Made by a program: the position numbers and the translations under genes. From a virus: DNA of 35,412 nt. The notes under the pieces were generated by a model. The model made no database searches. It was given only the letters and a program-made list of their open reading frames with translations, and was not told the DNA's origin. Numbering within the stretch: the first letter of the stretch is position 1; every line of letters begins with the position of its first letter. The DNA lies in the IMG/VR virus record IMGVR_UViG_3300044733_000736, positions 1 through 35,412 of that record, one strand, 5' to 3'. Of this stretch, positions 31,887 to 35,412 are shown piece after piece.

Positions 31887-32285
31887 TTATTTCTTACGGC
31901 TCATCCGATCACCGAACCACCACCCAATACAGTTGAAAGCGCAGAACTGAATCTCGTCGATCATCTCGGCTTGCTCAAGTGCGGTGACGCGGAAGAAAAC
32001 AAGCGTAACGAGTATCAGCAGTAGCAACGTGATCGCGGGTCGAAAGAGCGTGATAACATTAGCCGCCCACGGTGAGACGTTAGCCGGAGGAGTCGCCGCC
32101 TGTTGGCTCGCGGTGAACGCATCCCACTTAGCCTTATCGCTGGCGATACCAGCCATGACCGTTGCCTTCTCTAACTCGCGCTTATGATCCTGCCCAGCTT
32201 TGTAGTTCTCGAAGAAGCCGTTGCCGATGCGGAGCAAGACACCGAGTGCGCCACCGCCAAGTGCGTTTGTGAATAGGTCAAGCAT
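31887..32285 (-). CDS. Holin, three-TM type (GTA_holin_3TM-like)
   Basis: One hundred thirty-two residues. A weak N-terminal hydrophobic segment (ALGGGALGVLLRIGNGFF), a charged linker, a strong membrane helix (about 79-98, LFRPAITLLLLILVTLVFF) and a third (about 112-124) ending in WWFGDR. Layout and the closing W-FGDR match the three-TM phage holin family of gene-transfer agents. It would make the inner-membrane hole that releases or activates the endolysin. The start context AACTACCATG is the same as for the capsid gene. Confidence 0.8.
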   Translation of the reverse strand: MLDLFTNALGGGALGVLLRIGNGFFENYKAGQDHKRELEKATVMAGIASDKAKWDAFTASQQAATPPANVSPWAANVITLFRPAITLLLLILVTLVFFRVTALEQAEMIDEIQFCAFNCIGWWFGDRMSRKK

Positions 32286-32290
32286 GGTAG

Positions 32291-32827
32291 TTAAATGCCA
32301 AAGATTGCTTGTTGAAGTTTACGAAAACAGAAATACGGAAACCAAATAAATTTAGGCACGCGCTGCACGCGGTGACGAGTGTTGCAGACGAAAGGATATG
32401 TCGCATCCCATAGCCGTATCGTGATCTTGCCGCCACTCGACGAAGTGCAGTTCTTAATCTTGATCTCCTGCGTCGGTGGCCGTCCCGCATACCAGTAATT
32501 GTCATACTGCCCAAACTCTAACAAGCCATCGGCCAGCGAGTCTTGCAGCGTCCAGCCGTTAATACTGCCTTTCACCGTTACGCTTCCGCGAACCTTGCAA
32601 TTTGAGAAAGTATAAAGCGATCCGCGCACGCAATCAATCGCGTCCTCCTGCGAGCCGTCTGGAATATCCAGATCGACTACGTTCAGCACATTTACGTCTG
32701 AGCATTTGAACAGATCGTCGTAGTTTGAAGGAACAGCCGGAGCTTGCCAGTTGTCTGGCCCGATAATGCGGCCATCATACTCAGGCCCGCAGTAGCTTTT
32801 CCAGTTCGTGTCCTTCGTGCCACTCAT
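32291..32827 (-). CDS. 178-residue unknown protein in the lysis block
   Basis: I chose ATG 32827 (MSGTKDTNWKSYCGPEYDG), four bases from the preceding small gene's stop (TAGCATG), because the upstream Arg-rich extension overlaps that gene. Beta-strand-rich repeats (SLYTFSNCKVRGSVTVKGS, INGWTLQDSLADGLLEFG) suggest a short right-handed beta-helix, as in surface-binding or polysaccharide-binding phage proteins. The C-terminus is basic and aromatic. No catalytic motif seen. It lies between fibre/XhlA and holin genes. Confidence 0.6.
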   Translation of the reverse strand: MSGTKDTNWKSYCGPEYDGRIIGPDNWQAPAVPSNYDDLFKCSDVNVLNVVDLDIPDGSQEDAIDCVRGSLYTFSNCKVRGSVTVKGSINGWTLQDSLADGLLEFGQYDNYWYAGRPPTQEIKIKNCTSSSGGKITIRLWDATYPFVCNTRHRVQRVPKFIWFPYFCFRKLQQAIFGI

Positions 32828-32828
32828 G

Positions 32829-32981
32829 CTAGTCGCCCTTAGGTTCTTCCTTCGGTTTGAGTGCCTCCGCGATCTGCTCCGCACACTTGCGAATCAGTTC
32901 GTGCTGCTCTGCATTTAGCGGAGCCATGCGTGCTGCGTTATAGAGGTTATTGAGTGCCTGATCTAGTGTCATGTTGTTCAT
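32829..32981 (-). CDS. 50-residue small helical protein
   Basis: ATG 32981 opens MNNMTLDQALNNLYNAARMA and ends at TAG 32831-32829. It is helical throughout (NAEQHELIRKCAEQIAEALK), ending in a charged tail. It fills an otherwise empty gap, does not overlap a competing gene, and is followed four bases later by the next ATG. No family is recognised; similar short proteins lie beside lysis genes in other phages. Confidence 0.6.
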   Translation of the reverse strand: MNNMTLDQALNNLYNAARMAPLNAEQHELIRKCAEQIAEALKPKEEPKGD

Positions 32982-32995
32982 GTTGTATTTTATTG

Positions 32996-33217
32996 TTAGA
33001 CGTTACGTTTGATAATCCATGCGGTGATTGCCGAGATTACTGCCGCCAAAACCGCCACCTTCCCCCGAAGCTCGTTCTTAAAACTCTCCAGCATTGTCAC
33101 GCGACCGTTTGTTTTGATGCACTGCTGCAACACTTGCTCCAACACCTTGTCCTGCGCGTCCATGCGCGTCAGGATAGCGGATAGCTGAGCGTCAATGCTG
33201 AGAGGGTCGTAGCTCAT
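32996..33217 (-). CDS. XhlA-like small membrane protein
   Basis: Seventy-three residues with a helical N-terminus (ILTRMDAQDKVLEQVLQQC), an amphipathic middle (MLESFKNELRG) and one C-terminal membrane helix (KVAVLAAVISAITAWIIKR). This is the layout of XhlA-type haemolysin/holin accessory proteins that act with a holin. Starts by ATGA overlap with the fibre stop and is followed by the lysis genes. Specific family membership is inferred from topology only. Confidence 0.55.
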   Translation of the reverse strand: MSYDPLSIDAQLSAILTRMDAQDKVLEQVLQQCIKTNGRVTMLESFKNELRGKVAVLAAVISAITAWIIKRNV

Positions 33218-35412
33218 TTGGCTTCTAGGGCGGGTTCTGCTGGCTTGAGTGGCTCAACGATTGGGCGACCGTTTTCGTCCGTCCAGTCCGTGTCCATGAT
33301 GTGCGGGTCTTTGCGCTCGCCTATTACCATCCAGCTTACGTTGTCGGTGGATGCCGCATCTTGCGCTTCGATGGTAAGGATGTTGCCAGTCACTTTGCCG
33401 CGAATTGCGCCCCAGCCAGACTCGTTGCTGGTAAAGCATTGCACGTTGGCGCATAGCACCTCAAATGTGCCTTCCGTCATTGTGCTGTCCGTGTCGATGT
33501 TTACGGATGCCTTGCCGTCCACTAAGTTTATTTTGCCGCGATAGATGAGGTCGCACTTTGGCCCTTCGATGAAGGAGTGAACGAGTTGGTGAGTAGCAGA
33601 CTTAGATGGCAGCGGATGCTCGATGCGGAACGAGCCAGAACCTTTGGAGAGTGCGCCTGTGCAAGTAAGCGTGCCAATTACATAAAGGCCATCAACGCTA
33701 TTACGCCCAAAATATGCTTTGTCTGTTCCGTCTCGACCAAAAGTCAGCCCCCCCAGTGAATCATGTCCGACAGTCCAATACGTTCCTGACCCACGTTTAA
33801 TTTTTAAATAAGTATCAGCCGCTGTGCCACCAGAATTAAGAGTCAAAGCCTCACCAGTTGCCGCCGTGCTAATAGCACCTGTAGAGGTAGTAGTCCCAGT
33901 GACCGCGAGGCCAGTAGAATTAATACGGCCTCTCTCGGCCCCTCCTGTAGCAAAACCAATGTAGCCAGTTGCTCCAGTTGAATTACCAGATTGCGCCCAT
34001 AGTCCTCCATCATTAGAGACAGCAAATCCATACGCTTCCGTGCTAGAAACAGATACAAGTGTTAGTTTTTGCTGTTGATTTGTTGGTGTGCCTGCGTTTG
34101 CGTAACTACCATCAAGTGTCAGCCGCGTTGGAGTTGCCACAGGAGCTAAGCCAGCCGTGCCAATGGTAGCGTTACCGCTTGTTCCTACTGTGCCAGTGAC
34201 CGCGAGGCCAGTGCCATTGGTCATCGTGAGTATTGTCCCGCCCGATGTAACGCCAATTTTTAGCAGTCCAGTAGTTGCTTCGTTTGTAATGTTCCAACCA
34301 ATAATTCCAGTCTGTGCAATGTTGATAACCGAAGCAGTTCCGCTTGCCGTTGTATTTGATATTGATGATGTGGCCGACAAACTCCCTGTCACCGAGAGTG
34401 CAGTGGAATTCCAATTTCCAAGACTTGCATATCCATTACTTCTAAAAACAAAATTGGTTGTGTGATTACCGCCAAAGTAAAAATTGCCAGTACCCGCCCC
34501 AGTTCTTTCGGACGCCATCTCAAGAACATAGTCTGCTGTTGTTCCACTAGCTATTGTAAGATACGCACTAGCACTCCCTTTGTTTACCAAAGTAGCTACA
34601 GTGTCTCCAGAATTAGTAGTAGCAAAACGATTATAAGTTCCGTTGCTCGCTGTAACGACCCCTGTGATTGCGAGGCCGGTGGAGGAAACCGACGTAATCG
34701 TGCTGGTGTTAATCTTGGTATTAATTGCACCAAAAGACAACACCTCAAGCGAGTTACCAGCATTGGGTATATCACCAATTTGAATCAAATTGCCCGCCGT
34801 CATGCCGAGCGTATTCCGCGCAGTGCCACCTGATTCCTTAAATTGTAATGCCGTAGCATTAGCCATTGTTACAGCACTTGTTGCCGTAATCGTCGTCCCC
34901 GCAATCGTGCTAGGTGTGGTGCTGCCCAGCGTGCCGTTCAGAATCCCACCTGTGATAGTTTTGTTCGTCAGCGTGTCCGTTGTCGCTTTACCAACCAGCG
35001 TATCCGTCGCATCTGGCAACGAGAGCGTTCTGTCCACCGTCTGCGTGCTGCTCAACATTGTGCGCGTGTTCGTCGTGCCACCCGCAGCGTTGAACATGAT
35101 GCGCTTCGTGGCATCTGTTGAGTCTTGCACGTTGACGTAGCCTGACGCGCCCTTGCCAGCCAAATGCAGCCCAACAGAGGCATCTCCGCCACTGGCTGAG
35201 ATATGGACGGCACTGCCACTCGGGGCGTTTTCTATCGTGACCTCATTCACCGCACTAGCAATCGAGGCTAACTTCAAGGTCTCATTGCCGCTTGCGTCGT
35301 TGATTTGGGCAATCACTGGTGTAGTGATCGTTGGCGAGCCTGACAGCACTACGTTGGTTGTGCCTGTGGAGGTTGTGACTCCGGTGCCGCCGTTGGCGAC
35401 TGGCAAGGTTCC
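33214..35412 (-). CDS. Long tail fibre protein, C-terminal part
   Basis: This is the 3' part of the gene that starts at 3112; it should be joined at 35285/1, with 35286-35412 duplicating 1-127. An apparent TTG start at 35406 is an edge effect, because that codon is an internal Leu (TLPVANGGTG, about residue 998). The body consists of repeated beta-rich Ser/Thr/Gly segments such as STGLAVTGTV. The last 140 residues are less repetitive (FRIEHPLPSK, HSFIEGPKCDLIYRG, SWMVIGERKD). This terminal module is widespread in phage fibres and may support trimerisation or the tip; I infer this from recurrence, not from structure. The stop overlaps the next gene as ATGA. Confidence 0.9.
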   Translation of the reverse strand, partial: GTLPVANGGTGVTTSTGTTNVVLSGSPTITTPVIAQINDASGNETLKLASIASAVNEVTIENAPSGSAVHISASGGDASVGLHLAGKGASGYVNVQDSTDATKRIMFNAAGGTTNTRTMLSSTQTVDRTLSLPDATDTLVGKATTDTLTNKTITGGILNGTLGSTTPSTIAGTTITATSAVTMANATALQFKESGGTARNTLGMTAGNLIQIGDIPNAGNSLEVLSFGAINTKINTSTITSVSSTGLAITGVVTASNGTYNRFATTNSGDTVATLVNKGSASAYLTIASGTTADYVLEMASERTGAGTGNFYFGGNHTTNFVFRSNGYASLGNWNSTALSVTGSLSATSSISNTTASGTASVINIAQTGIIGWNITNEATTGLLKIGVTSGGTILTMTNGTGLAVTGTVGTSGNATIGTAGLAPVATPTRLTLDGSYANAGTPTNQQQKLTLVSVSSTEAYGFAVSNDGGLWAQSGNSTGATGYIGFATGGAERGRINSTGLAVTGTTTSTGAISTAATGEALTLNSGGTAADTYLKIKRGSGTYWTVGHDSLGGLTFGRDGTDKAYFGRNSVDGLYVIGTLTCTGALSKGSGSFRIEHPLPSKSATHQLVHSFIEGPKCDLIYRGKINLVDGKASVNIDTDSTMTEGTFEVLCANVQCFTSNESGWGAIRGKVTGNILTIEAQDAASTDNVSWMVIGERKDPHIMDTDWTDENGRPIVEPLKPAEPALEAK
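35286..35412. repeat. Terminal direct repeat, right copy (assembly overlap)
   Basis: This is the second copy of bases 1-127. Removing it and joining 35285 to 1 keeps the tail-fibre frame open, which supports a circular map of about 35,285 bp. The physical virion ends are more likely near the terminase genes. Confidence 0.95.

Noticed and set aside
33214-35406. Fibre start at TTG 35406
   Set aside because: The codon is an internal Leu of a GTLPVANGGTG segment; the frame continues upstream through the circular join to ATG 3112.
1-35412. Lysogeny module
   Set aside because: No integrase, excisionase, partition system or CI/Cro pair seen; the HTH proteins lie within replication operons and lack a divergent repressor arrangement. 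The ParB-like domain is fused to the methylase and has no ParA partner.
1-35412. tRNA genes
   Set aside because: No cloverleaf with the expected T-loop and CCA-stem pattern found by eye; a dedicated scan would be decisive.

Overview
The window is a complete, circularly closed genome of an uncultured tailed phage. The last 127 bases repeat the first 127 exactly, and one very long reading frame (a tail fibre of about 1,727 codons) runs through the join without a stop. The unique length is therefore about 35,285 bp. Virion genes follow a lambda-like order (TerS-TerL-gpW-portal; protease-decoration-capsid-connectors-tube-GT chaperone-tape measure-tip-J). There is a tape measure protein and no sheath or baseplate wedge, so the particle should be a siphovirus with a short, flexible, non-contractile tail. 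I see no integrase, excisionase, phage repressor, tRNA or CRISPR array. The host cannot be named. Most non-overlapping genes lack a Shine-Dalgarno sequence and instead have an A/T-rich leader, often CTAAYATG. This, and a lysozyme with a Sec-type signal peptide, fits a Gram-negative host that depends weakly on SD, such as Verrucomicrobiota or Bacteroidota, but that is only an inference.

Layout, read along the minus strand, which carries all genes except one. Head and tail block, 30680 to 17530: capsid protease/scaffold, decoration-like protein, major capsid protein, an intrinsic terminator, two glycosyltransferases, head-tail connector and tail-completion proteins, tail tube, tail assembly chaperone with a -1 frameshift signal, tape measure protein, two tail-tip proteins, an NlpC/P60-like protein and the J-like host-specificity protein. 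Replication and recombination block, 17334 to 10029: small unknown genes, a secreted i-type-like lysozyme, a DUF3820-like protein, RecT, an exonuclease VIII-like nuclease, RusA, a replisome-organiser-like protein, a SAM methyltransferase and HTH proteins. Packaging block, 10028 to 3109: a possible cos region, ParB-domain DNA methyltransferase, TerS, TerL, an A/T-rich HNH endonuclease, gpW and portal with an extra C-terminal domain. Fibre and lysis block, 3112 through the join to 31819: tail fibre, XhlA-like membrane protein, two small unknown proteins, three-TM holin and a 20-codon acidic micro-ORF.

The only plus-strand gene is an HTH-metallophosphoesterase (30781-31803), wedged between the holin and the capsid operon. 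It diverges from the capsid protease across a 100-bp region with overlapping, oppositely oriented -10 elements flanked by a perfect inverted repeat. At its other end it converges on the micro-ORF through a second inverted repeat that spans both stop codons.

The points most worth a second look are the two glycosyltransferases placed between capsid and connector genes (possible virion glycosylation), the well-formed frameshift signal of the tail chaperone, the divergent switch region around the phosphoesterase, the recurring non-SD initiation motif and the domain fused to the portal.
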